A stretch of DNA of 64,000 bases, from the NCBI RefSeq assembly GCF_037975245.1, contig NC_092582.1, positions 20,608,577-20,672,576 on the forward strand. Direction: 5' to 3'. Below the pieces are notes generated by a model. That model saw only the letters and a program-made list of their open reading frames with translations. It was not told where the DNA came from and did no database searches. Origin of the DNA: Apostichopus japonicus (lineage: Eukaryota; Echinodermata; Holothuroidea; Aspidochirotida; Stichopodidae). This document shows, in pieces, positions 42,810 through 56,300 of the stretch (positions are counted from its first letter, which is position 1; each line of letters starts with the position of its first letter). A program made the position numbers and the translations under genes.

Positions 42810-43573
42810 TAGTAAAGGCTTCATAATTGACACTCCTTCGTAATTGACACACCCTCAAATACAGGTATCACTAGCAAATATACAGCAGGCACCCTACACT
42901 ACATATATACATCAAAGCAGAGTTACATATTTGATGAGTATTAATCCATTTCAGGTATGTGCTGATCAAATTGTGTTAAGTTTTTTTTAACACCCTCCCC
43001 CAGTTTTGCACATAGTTTTGGCATGTGGAATCTTACTCCCTAGAAATATCAAACATTACCTCAACATGATACCACTACTCTCTGGGACCTGACCTGTCTG
43101 AGCTTAGAGGCTCAGAGCATATAGCAAACAGCATCCAAAGTCAATAGATGTATACTTATAGTACAAAAGTTAGTAGCTTATTGACGTCTGTCATTCCCCA
43201 AAATTGACACTGTCGTCAATAAGCTACTAACTTTTGTACTATAAGTATACATCTATTGACTTTGGATGCTGTTTGCTATGCTCTGAACCTCTAAGCTCAG
43301 GTCCCAGAGAGAAGTGGTATTATATTGAGGTAATTTAGGTTATTTGTAGGAGTAAGATTTCCAAATGTCCAAAAAACTTGCAAAACTGGGGGGTGGGTGT
43401 TAAAAGCTTAAACAATACAACAATTTGTTCAGCAAATAGCTGAAGTTGAATCCAACTCATAAAATATGTAATTCTGCTTGACTGCAAAAGTTTAGGTGGC
43501 CTGCTGTATCTTTGCTAGTAATAATTGAAGGTGCGTCAATTACGGGGGTGCGTCAATTATGAAGCCTTTACTA
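42810..43573. mobile_element. Foldback (long inverted repeat) element
   Basis: 764 bp with two arms of about 370 bp that are inverted copies of each other. The outer end is TAGTAAAGGCTTCATAATTG and its complement; the centre is a 27-bp spacer at 43187-43213 flanked by long, near-perfect complementary sequence. The outer arms carry several small differences. This is the structure of a foldback/MITE-type DNA element. It sits in the divergent region between the TRIM45 and GNL1 starts. Confidence 0.9.
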
Positions 43574-44219
43574 TACTAATACTATAGTTTCAGAAACGAT
43601 CTACATTATTATTCGTCAAAAAGCCATGAACAAGGGAAATTACCTTACATAGTGAAGTTTCCTTACTGTGCAATACAAAATCCATATTTGTTAAATTCGG
43701 GGAGCGAACTTAGCCTCGCCTGTGTTTGATAATAGTAACTTAGCCCTGCCCGTTGCAACATTTTTGACTTTTGTGTGTAGGCCCTTTACTGTATACATAA
43801 TTTCGGCGAAGTAGTAATATATGATGCTGTACGACTAACACTACACTGTATTGTCACACTAAAACTAAAAGTTTTATTAGTAAATTTGGGCCTGAAATCC
43901 GTAGCCCAGAACAAGAACAACAAATTACCATCCTTACCAACCGGCCGAGTGACATCTACTCCAGGCGATGAGTCTGAGAGGGGTATCGTTGTAGCAATTT
44001 TGCCAAATCTGGTCACTTTCCGGGTCCTTCCAAGAACCTTTTGGCTTTCTGTTGCCTTGCAGTCACTTCCGGTAGTTCATGTGCAGTCCAGTAATGTTAT
44101 GCAATCACTGCTGGTGGGTGCGGGGAATGGTATTTTTAGTAGTTAGAAACAACCCCGTTGAGTCAACAATGATAAACACAGGCTGACACACACATTAAAC
44201 TTCTCTCAGCAACAGAGTT
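43574..44219. promoter_or_regulatory. Presumed GNL1 promoter and 5' UTR
   Basis: Sequence directly upstream of the GNL1 start codon. CpG is higher than in the neighbouring DNA (about 43680-44060). No TATA box was identified. The call is based on position. Confidence 0.35.
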
Positions 44220-44310
44220 ATGCCCCGAAAAAAACCTTTTAGTGTAAAGCAAAAGAAAAGACAACTTCAAGAGAAAAGGAACAGAAAAAGGACAGAAAGC
44301 CCAAAACGAG
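44220..44310 (+). CDS. GNL1: GNL1 exon 1
   Basis: 91 nt, ATG to GTACTA donor, phase 1. It encodes the Lys/Arg-rich leader, probably a nuclear or nucleolar targeting segment. Confidence 0.93.
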
Positions 44311-47300
44311 GTACTACGTCGCTAGCCTTTCTTACTAAACGTAACGACAATATTGTAGGCTAGGCCTAACGCTATAGCCCTGTCACGTAGCCTGATTATT
44401 AGTAATCAGACCAGCCTAGTTGGAACTCGGAAGACAACATATTGAGCATAGGCCTCTTCATTATCAAACTGTCCATTTGGTGGATTGGCTGCTGTTTACC
44501 CAGTAATGCATTCCTAAGCTTTGTCAGCTAACAGTTGATCCCTTTTGTGGATTCTGTTCAGGCACATGTATACACATAGCTACAGTGGTAAGGCAACTAC
44601 AGTATTCTGTCTCTGGGGTTCTTGTGGGACCCTTGTATCAGATAATGGCCCTCAAACGGTGTGTAAACAGGTGGCAGAGGTGTGTATTTTGTGGGAAGTG
44701 AAAAGGGTATTCACTACTCCCTATCATCAACAGTCGAACTGGGTGGAAAGGGTTAATAGAAACCTTGTCTCAATGTTGGCTTACTTTGTTAAAGGGACCA
44801 CAGAGAGTGCAGGGTTAAGCATGTCCCATATTTTATGTTTTCACTAAATTCATACCGGCATGACTCTACTTGGTTCTCTCAAGCTGAGTTGTTTATGGGT
44901 CCTAAAATAAGCAGACCAGGGGAGTGGGTGGGGCAACCCTTTTTAATTCCCCAGTGAATGAGGTCGCCAGGAGGAAAATCCTGTGGCGACTAGATCTTTA
45001 CTTTTCTCAAATTCTGGTTGCCCAGAATGAAAATGTGATCGCCACTTTGATATGCTAAAGATTTGTACAAAAACACAAGGCCTAGGCTCAACATTGAGTA
45101 GCACTACTGTCAGTACTGACTACACTACTATACAAAGAGATTCAGTTCGCTGAAACACCCCTTTTCCTTACCACCTGCAGAAAACCGTCTTTTATAAATT
45201 ATAGTACCTTTAATAGGGTTGGGCGATATATCAAAAATTATTATTATTGCCAAATTTTTTTTTCAGATTTTTTTTTGAGGATTGAACATACGACGATAAT
45301 TTCTTGTGAGAGAAATTTGAAATAAAATGTGGAAAAAAAAATGCGATTACCCTTTCTCCGTTTTATGTGTAAATGTTATTCTAGCATTCCATGGTTAAGA
45401 AAGTTGAAAAGAAATAAAGTTTATCAACTTCATTTACTGAATTTTGAACTTGTAACAAAAAACATCCTTTACAACATTGACTGCATAGAGGAAAAAACTT
45501 GGAAAATCAGTAGAGAAATTACCAATTGTGTACGAACAGTAAGTTGGTACACCTTTCAAATTTTACGAAAGATCGAGCAAAATACTTTCGAAAAATTCAC
45601 GCGAAACTGGCATATAATGCTAAATGCAACTAATGTCATGTAAACAAGGCTCTAGTTCAACCATTTATGAATAAACCATAAGACATCTGGTGTTAAAAGG
45701 GGGGAAAAGAAAGTATTTTCTAGAATTTCCAACAAAAAAAAGGAAAAATTAATATCCTACCATAGTTAAGTGTATAGTAAATAGCCTAACCACTTCGTCG
45801 GTTACGGATCTCACGTAACAACAAAAACACAACTAATTGTATTTTGCGAAGTTGACGTTTTCTATACGGACATGGAAACAATATTTAGCATAATTTAGTT
45901 AATCATGCCAAGTTGCCTAAAACATGGGATTGAAAGGTTTATTTCCCATAAAGATGGCCATAACGTAGCTATTGGGGCCTTGATATCGTGCTATGTCTGT
46001 ATGGTATAGACTGTGCCTCGTGTATCATGGGGAATAGAATGTTTTGTTTATGCAGAGGAGTCGGTTGGCTTGAGGTGTGTTTACTTACCTTAATGTTACG
46101 GGGATATTTACCTACTTTTCTTGAACATCTAAGATAATATTTCGCATAACTTTACCGATCCTTTATTGACTGACATAATTAATTCTAGAGTGGAGCCTAA
46201 ATAGTTTACTCCATGAAAAGTTTTTTGGAAACGTGCCAAAAATGTTAACAAACAGGTGTAAGACAGGGGAGGGGGGGGGTTGTTTGGCAAGGTACCTGGG
46301 AAAGTTCGCAACATATGTAGCCTACTGTGATATTTAAGTAGGGGTAAATACTGCAGTTGTAAACTGTACGATTGCACGCTGTTCATTGTTAGGCAGTCTA
46401 GAAACAGGTCTTTACCGAAGGTAGTTTGTTTCATAATATCGAAAGTGTTGTACGTTAAACTTTTAAAGATTGTACGACAGATTAAATTCTTTTCATTTTA
46501 TCACATAATATATAGCTACACTAACTTGTCATTTTAAAAATTTTATCAGTTTCGTGACCATTTAAATTACAAAAGTCGTCAGTATTTTGAATCTTCAACT
46601 TCGAATTTTTTATCGCCAAAAATACTAAAATTTTCGGTGGTTATTTATTTATTTATTTTCAAGGGAACAGTTCATAACAAACTCAGATATTCTCCTTGAA
46701 TGTCCCCTCCATATATATCTCTCTTTCTCCGTCCACTCAAAGCTCGACATTTACGCTAATTCTGTTAGAGGAAAAATTATCGAAATATCGCAATAATTTT
46801 TGAACTATTTATCGTGATGTTAAAAAGCAAATATCGCCCAACCCTAGTACCTACAGAACTTAACATTTGATACAAAAGTTACTTCTACAAAAGCTTCCAA
46901 AACTTGTTGTGTGTCGCAATAGGTTATGTTTTAACCGCACAGTACAATAATTTGCATATACATCAAAATTTACACTCAGCTTCCAGATGGCTGGAAAATG
47001 CTCAATGTGTTGTTGATGTGTCGTTCGGTCGTTCCCATGGTGCGATGAACTTGGGCAAGTTCGAATGTCGATGACCTACTTATGGTCCGTGACCAATGTC
47101 AATGGGAATTAGATGCATGTTACAACGGTATGGTAGGTAGACCGTTACGACATGTGTGTACAGCGGCGGTCTTAGGAAATTATTGTTGCTCTGAACTTTG
47201 CGAAAATTTGGAACAGGAAATCCATTCAATATTAATTTTATAGCAACGTGCGTTTAGTCAGTAAGTACATTTCAGTGTTTTGTAAAGCATTGGTGAAATT

Positions 47301-50300
47301 TTCAGTTGCAATAACTGATCGCCACAGTATGATAGGGCTGGCGACTAGCATTAATTTTTCCAGAAATTCTCATCGCCAGCCGAGAATTGTGGTCGCCAAT
47401 GCGACCATGGCGACCGTAATTAAAAAGGGTTGGGGTGGGGGAAGACCAAGGTGGAGAACGGGACAAGAGACAAAACAACCGGATGTTTTCATTTGCCAGG
47501 GAGAACATGAGACAACAGACAAGGAAGAATAAAATTAGGTATGATAAGAATAGGTAGGAGGTTTCTTAAGTTGGGTGACTGGGTTTTATTGAAGTCACAT
47601 CCCCTGTCAAACCTAAGCAAAGCCTTTTCTGCTAATGTTGCGCCCAAGTGGAGAGGCCCTTATGTCGTGAAGACTCAGCTATCACCTGTGAATTTTGTAA
47701 ATACAGGGTGAGGGAACTACAGGGCAAAGGGTTGCACATGTTGATCACCCAAAATCTATCAACTAATGAAAATGTTAAACAAGTATGGGGCTCTTACTTA
47801 AAGGGGGGGGGGGGAGGAGGATGTAGAGGTACATCTGTATATATGTGGAATGTGTGTTATGTAATTGTCTATTGTTCTCTTGCTATGTTTTAATGTATGA
47901 TATAAAGGTGGTACTGCTACAGTACACCGGGTGTGACATGTTAAGTAAAATACAAGACAGTTCAGCTCTTACTCTGGTTGTGTCATGTCTTCTTTGACTG
48001 TCTCTCTCTCTCCCACCTGGCCTCTACAGTAGCACTTATCAATGTACATAACTTTGTTAGAACAACAAGAAAGCATGAATGTCATTGTTTTTTTCTTTTC
48101 TTTCATATATATATGCTAACATTTTAATTATTTGTCTGCTATCTAAAGGAAATGTCACGAAGGGTCCAAGACCAGATGATGGGAGTAGTGAGGATTTGGA
48201 TTCAGATAGTGACCACGGCAACCAAATGTCCAGACCCATGGTAATGCCAATCTCACCTCAGCAACTCAAGAAAGGTTATGACCCGAATAGGTAAAGCTGA
48301 AAGATATACTTCTTTTGATTATATGCTACCTTAAAGTTCTATTAGTCATCAAAACACTGTATTAAAAATCAATGTTAGCAAATATTTGTCTTACTGTAAG
48401 TGTCCCTAGACTGAAATTGTCACTTTTTCTCATCAGATTCCGTCTGCAGTTTGAGAAAGAAACTGAGACAGATATAAACAGAAGGAAACGACAAGCAATG
48501 AAACCTTACCATCCCATGCCAGAGGTTTGTAAAATTTCATTTCATTTTGAAAGTCAACTTTGTTTCTAGGTTTCTTGTTTTTGATTTGTTGATCTTTTTT
48601 TAATTTTAGTTCACCATGACATGAAATAAAAATGCAGTGACAGAAGGACTAATTTTGCATTTCTGTAATCTAGTGTTCAAGTGGTTACTTAGGTAATGAA
48701 CTTGTTTTCTAAGGATTGCCAGTTTGAGTCCTGGCTGGAATTTTTAAGTTGTGACCTAGGGGCAAACCACTTAATCTCAATTGCCTCTAATCACCCAGGT
48801 GTATATATTGGTTACCTATGAGATAATTGTCCATATAGTTGTGGCAGCACTGTATAGGATGACCTCAGGGGACATGCTGGTAGTAATCAGCCTTTCAATA
48901 TTGTGTAGTCATGAACATGGGAAGGTTGTTGCATGACTGTAAATGTAGTACCACTGAAGCATCTTACTGTAGGTGTCTTGGTGTGACAATTTACCATTGA
49001 CCAGTGGTGAACTGTTGAAAAGTAATCTGAGAACACCCAGACTTGATACTAGACTATAAGCCTACAACATTTAACTTTTGTTATTTAAGCATAAGTATTC
49101 AAAGTGACAGGTTCTCCACTCACTTTAATAGTGTGACAAGAAGAGAAGGCTACAGAACAAATGTTATACAAAGAAACATTTGAGGTTATCACATCGCTTT
49201 ATGTGTGCTTGTTGTTGGTACTGTAGGTGACAGTGTACAGAATACTCTAAATGTATGCAGTTGTTAACCTCAAATGTTAACCTTAAGTTTTGAACAATCA
49301 TTTTTGAAAATGTGCACAATGATTTAAATATCTTAATGAGTAAACAGTTGAATGCACCATCACAGTATCTGCATCTGTGCAAATGGCATTCTGTTCTGAA
49401 GTTACCAGCCATTTTATGTTTGAATCTTTGTTATCAAAGAGAAGTTCTTGAATTTTTCCTTGTTCAAAGATCTACTGTTTTAAGATGCAAATAGAATATT
49501 TTACAGTACAATGTATTCAGTACAGAAAAATACAGAACAAATTGCATATATGCATTGCTTGTTTGAAAGTTAGAACTGTCCTTCAGTATGTAACATTGGT
49601 GCAGCCTTTAACATTTAGCATAAATTTAGCACTGCTATTTCATGCATTAACCTAAAGTGCTCCCATTGAGCAGTGCAAAATCCATGCGCAGCTTATGTAG
49701 AACACAGGTGTGATGTTTTTAATTTCTTCTATAGAGTGCATTGGAAGTAGATCTGGCAGATATTTACAGACCAGGGTCAGTTCTGGACATGCCAAAGAGA
49801 CCAGCGTGGACCTACAAAATGAGCCGTGAGAAAGTGGAATCACAGGAATCTAAAATGTTTGCTGCTTATTTGGAGAAAATATATTCAAGTTATGAGTTCA
49901 AAGATCTCAGTTACTTTGAACTGAACTTGGAGGTAAGCTTTTAGTCGAGTAATTTGTTATTGGAGAGAAAAGATTAATCACCAGTTTGTGTATAAGTTGG
50001 AACTTTAAGGAGCATCTTGGTAATACTGGTAATGAAGGTTTGATGTGATGTGTTATATGTTCCTGGCAATATCAGTAGGTATACTCTATTAGAGGAAATG
50101 AAGTATAAAGAAACCAAAGCAAGAAAATATGATAGTTGAAGCAAAATTCATGTCTGACTATCACCTAATGAGATTAATTACGGAAATAGCATTGTGCAAT
50201 GATTTTTTTTTATTAAAGGTGAGGGAAAAGAAAGAAGCAGGAAATATAAAGAGCCAAAGGCATATTTATGACAGCAAATAATGCAAACACGATAACTACC

Positions 50301-53300
50301 TTTGAGACGTTAGAAAAAAGCTCCTGTGTGATATGGTGTAAACTGTATTACAATAAATTTGTAAACCTATCCTCTATTCCATCGCAAACATATTACTAAG
50401 TTACTGATATCTAGAAGTTGAAGCTCAACGTTACATGCTAGAGTTTCCTATGTCTTCATAGGTTGTTTTATCATAATAATATTCACCCTTTCTTATCCTT
50501 CAGACCTGGAGACAGCTGTGGAGAGTTCTAGAGATGTCGGATATTGTCCTTTTGATAACAGACATACGTCACCCAGCCATTCACTTCCCTCCAGCACTCT
50601 ATAACTACGTTATCAACGATCTCCAGAAACATCTTATCCTTGTTCTCAACAAAATTGATCTGGCCCCTCCTTCTCTTGTGGTGGCCTGGCGTTCATACTT
50701 CCAAGAAAAGTTTCCAGATATCCATATTGTGTGCTTCACTTCCTTCCCAAAGAAGGGCATTGTAAATGATGGACATGATCAAAAAGGTAAAAAAAAAAAA
50801 AAAAAACTACAGACAATTACTGATAAGTGACACCTTTTTATATTTTTGAAGGGGGGGGGCTGAATCATACAAGCTATGTTTACAGTTTTCTAATGCACAT
50901 TTTGACCAATATGTAATAATGTAAATAAAATATAATTTATGACATTCAACTCAGTCTTAGTCTTGTAAACCCTAATAAAATAAAACTGTTAGCAAACTGC
51001 TTATCCACTAGAGAGCCTGTGTAATAGAATGTGTTTTACACATTCTTGTAAACCCTGTCAGGAATTTGAGGTTTTACTGAAATGTTACTTGGAAAGAAGG
51101 TGAAAATGTTCAGGTACACATTTTTGGTTACTTGACGAAGGCAGGCAAGTAACCTATGCAGTCAAGTTTGCGTGTGTGGGTGTGTGTGTATGAGACGCCC
51201 TTGCTTGTAAACATGATATCTTGAGATAGGTATGCACAGCAGATTGGCATGTGGCTTCATCATATTTGTACAAGAAGCGTATCGTTTTTGGTGGAGGTCA
51301 TATGTGGTCAGCAGATGTCTAAACATGAAAATCTCAAAAGTCCCTTATCTCCAGAACCCAAACATCAAGGAAGGTAATATTTGCATGGTATGTTAGTGTA
51401 ATACTTTGTAACATTTTTAAACTATTCTGGATAGGTCCAAAAGTCATTTTAGGTCAAATCTTGAAACCTTGTAAACACAATATTTCAAGAAACGTAACAA
51501 CATTAGACCTTGTATTTAGCATGTGGCTTCCGTGAATAGATTGCAAGGTCACTACTGTTTATGACCTAGGTCAAAGGTCATTAAGGGTCAGCAAAGCTGA
51601 AAGTTTGAAATGTGAAAACCTTTGTAATGTCTAGAACATGAGCATCCACAGACTTCATTTTAGCATTGTATAGCATTTAAACTCAGTTGTAGAGTAGGTC
51701 AAAGGTCATTTAATGTCAGAAGAGGTCAATTCTTGACAACCTTTTTTAACACAGTATCTCCAGGTAGGGATCAACAGCAGATCTCATGTTTGCCTTGTGG
51801 GATCCTCATATTAAGTGCAAGGTCTCTACATGTATTGGTTGGGGTCAAAGGTCAGTGGAATCAGCAGAGCTGAAAACATTAGAATCTTAGAAAGTAGATC
51901 TCCAGAACCTGAACATCCAGAGACACAACATTCCCCATAGATTAATGTAGGATAACTCCTTACACAATTCTGGTGCAGGTCAATGGCCACTTCAGGTGAG
52001 CAAAGTTTCAACCTGAAAACCTTGAAAACACATGTCTCAAGATTCTGCAGGTAAACTACAGTAGATCTCGAATTTGACATATTGTCCAGTTTCAAGTTAA
52101 GCCCATTTAATAGTTCCATTAGAAATGATAACAGGTAATTCACTGGACAGCCTTCTTGAACACACTTGACCGTATACACATCAAGACTAGGACCTCCAAT
52201 TCCCCGTGATCATTGTACAGGCTCAATTGTCAAACTGCTGAGGGATGTACTGTCCAGTTGCTGTGTAGAGGCATTTTTCACCAGTTTTTCAAGATATCTT
52301 TTAAGAAATATGTGCAGTTTGAATCATCTTGAGGCTTGTTCTTCAACTATATAAATCTATTTCTTTTGTGGCAGCAAGTAACCAGGTTTGAGTGTCTTCA
52401 CTCAGGTTAGTTATTATGTATAAGAATGACTGTGCATGTTATGAAAATGTGTCAATTTGCCTGTTAAGTCACATGTCAGATTTGCCAGCATCTTACTCAA
52501 ACCTTTACAGACAACAGAGAAGCTCATCTTGGGTCTAATGAAACAATTTACTTACTGTACTTCATCTGATCTTTCAATAGCTACATTCATCGAATAAAGC
52601 CGTATGTTGTATTTAAGTGTCTAAAGTTCTCCTATTTTTTGGTTCAAAGTTCTACTCAGCAGGAAAGTGAGAAGATCACATGTTGCAGTGGGCCCTCTAC
52701 AACTGTTGGCAGCATGTGAGACAATTTGCCAGGGGCAAGGTGAGAAAACGAATTTTGATTCCTTGCTGAGAGCTAAAGCAATCTATGGTGATGGTTTGTA
52801 CCTGTGTGCATGTGTGTAGAATCCCTCAGATTTTAAACCCTTAAACCTAAAAAGTGCATAGTGGCTGAACTACACACTTGGTATGTGGAGTCCAAGAGCC
52901 CTATGCTTTTCAAAGAAGGTCAGAGGTCATTTGTGTGTAGTGTTTAATACTGCTGAATGTTCTGATGCAAAATGTGGCAAAGAATCACTAACCCATTTTG
53001 ATGAGTGAACATGGAATATAGTGGATGTCAATTTCTTATTTTTTTGATGTTAAGAGATGAAGTTACTTGATGATAGATACTCCTATTAGATGATTAAATC
53101 AAGAGTAGACTGGTAGCCATATTTTAATGGAATTGTCAATGAGTGATATGCTCACAACTGACAATATCTCACTAAACAACATGTCAACTTTTAAAGTTGA
53201 TGTAAAGAGTCCTAAGTGTCACAGAAAATGTTCTTGCCAATATTAGTAACCCTATCTTTGCACTCAGAAGTGTTGCCTTTGTGTGATACCTTTGCTTGTA

Positions 53301-56300
53301 ATGTGTTACATGTTTCTGGAAGTAAAAGTATATAGGTATATTTGAAGTACAAAGCTTGTTAACAGGGTAACCTCATGAGCAGTGTTGGCAAGTCATACTG
53401 AATTTCCTCTAAACTCAAATGTTTTCCAGCTACTTTACAGCGAGCAGCAAGATGTAGAGTCAAGTGGGGTGGAAGCTGATGCAGGAGCTGAGTTGAAAGT
53501 ACATGACTCATGAAAATTTTACAGTTTAGCCTTTGTGTCTAGTATTTAGCAGAATCCCATTGTGCAATATAATTGTTTCAGTAACATAACTCATGCTTGT
53601 AACTGTATTATGATACTAACAATCTCTTTCTTGTTGATTGTAACGGTACTATAATACTTACAATATCTTTCTTGATGATTGTAACTGTATTATAATACTT
53701 ACAATATCTTTCTTGATGATTGTAACTGTATTATGATACTTACAATCTCTTTCTTGATGATTGTAACTGTATTATAATACTTACAATATCTTTCTTGATG
53801 ATTGTAACTGTATTATAATACTTACAATATCTTTCTTGATGATTGTAACTGTATTATAATACTTACAATCTCTTTCTTGATGATTGTAACTGTATTATGA
53901 TACTAACAATCTCTTTCTTGGTGATTGTAACTGTATTATAATACTTACAATATCTTTCTTGATCATTGTAACTGTATTATAATACTTACAATCTCTTTCT
54001 TGATTGTAACTGTATTATAATACTTACAGTCTCTTTCTTGATGATTGTAACTGTATTATGATACTTACAATCTCTTCTTGATGATTGTAACTGTATTATA
54101 ATACTTACAATCTCTTTCTTGATGCAATAACTGTATTATAATACTTACAATCTCTTTCTTGATGTTTGTAACTGTATTATAATACTTATAATCTCTTTCT
54201 TGATGATTGTAACTGTATTATGATACTTACAATCTCTTTCTTGACGATTGTAACTATTATAATACTTACAATCTCTTTCTTGATGATTGCAACTGTATTA
54301 CAATACTTATAATCTCTTTCTTGATGATTGTAACTGTATTATAATACTTACAATCTCTTTCTTGATGATTGCAACTGTATTACAATACTTATAATCTCTT
54401 TCTTGATGATTGTAACTGTATTATAATACTCCCAATCTCTTTCTTAATGATTATAACTGTATTATACGGCCTAGTGGTTAACGTCTAGTGGTTAATAGCC
54501 TAGTGGTTAATAGCCTGTTAATAGGCTGTTAATAGCCTGTTAATAGTGGTTAATAGCCTAGTGGTTAACGCCGGCGTCTCCCAGTCATGAGATCCCCGGT
54601 TCGATTCCCCGCCGACAGCAAGGTGTGTCGTCTGGCAAGGGTGTTGTTCAATAACAACTTCCCGACATGGACGTTAAATGGATGTGTGCCGAGAGATTGG
54701 CTTCGGCCAGCTTGCGAGTCTATAAGCCTTCATGGCTTCTTTCGCGAGTTCCTGCTTGCGGGAAGATCACATATACATACATACATACATTATAGTACTA
54801 ACAATCTCTTTCTTGATGTTTGTAACTGTATTATAATACTTACAATCTCTTTCTTGATCATTGTAACTGTATTATAATACTTACAATCTCTTTCTTGATG
54901 AATGTAACTGTATTATAATACTTACAATCTCTTTCTTGATGATTGTAACTGTATTATGATACTGACTATCTCTTTCTTGATGATTATAACTGTATTATAA
55001 TACTTATAATCTCTTTCTTGATGATTGTAACTGTATTATAATACTCACAATCTCTTTCTTGATGATTGTAACTGTATTATAATACTCACAATCTCTTTCT
55101 TGATGATTGTAACTGTATTATAATACTTACAATCTCTTTCTTGATGATTGTAACTGTATTATAATACTTACAATCTCTTTCTTGATGATTGTAACTGTAT
55201 TATGATACTTACAATCTCTTTCTTGATGATTGTAACTGTATTATAATACTTACAATCTCTTTCTTGATGATTGTAACTGTATTATAATACTTACAATCTC
55301 TTTCTTGATGATTGTAACTGTATTATGATACTGACTATCTCTTTCTTGATGATTATAACTGTATTATAATACTTATAATCTCTTTCTTGATGATTGTAAC
55401 TGTATTATAATACTCACAATCTCTTTCTTGATGATTGTAACTGTATTATAATACTCACAATCTCTTTCTTGATGATTGTAACTGTATTATAATACTTACA
55501 ATCTCTTTCTTGATGATTGTAACTGTATTATAATACTTACAATCTCTTTCTTGATGATTGTAACTGTATTATGATACTTACAATCTCTTTCTTGATGATT
55601 GTAACTGTATTTTAATACTTACAATCTCTTTCTTGATGATTATAACTGTATTATAATACTGACAATCTCTTTCTTGATGATTGTAACTGTATTATAATAC
55701 TCCCAATCTCTTTCTTAATGCAATAACTGTATTATAATACTCACAATCTCTTTCTTGATGTTTGTAACTGTATTATAATACTTATAATCTCTTTCTTGAT
55801 GATTGTAACTGTGTTATAATACTCACAATCTCTTTCTTGATGATTGTAACTGTATTATAATACTTACAATCTCTTTCTTGATGTTTGTAACTGTATTATA
55901 ATACTTATAATCTCTTTCTTGATGATTATAACTGTATTATAATACTCACAATCTCTTTCTTGATGATTGTAACTGTATTATAATACTCACAATCTCTTTC
56001 TTGATGATTGTAACTGTATTATGATACTTACAATCTCTTTCTCTCTACAATCTCTTTCTTGATGATTGTAACTGTATTATAATACTCACAATCTCTTTCT
56101 TGATGATTGTAACTGTATTATTATACTTACAATCTCTTTCTTGATGATTGTTACTGTATTTTAATACTTACAATCTCTTTCTTGATGATTATAACTGTAT
56201 TATAATACTGACAATCTCTTTGTTGATGATTGTAACTGTATTATAATACCCGCAATCCCTTCCTTGATGATTGTAACTGTATTATTATACTGACAATCTC

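Noticed and set aside
45329-45643. 104-codon frame inside the hAT-like element as a transposase piece
   Set aside because: No BED finger, RNase H-like or hAT dimerisation motif was recognised in it.
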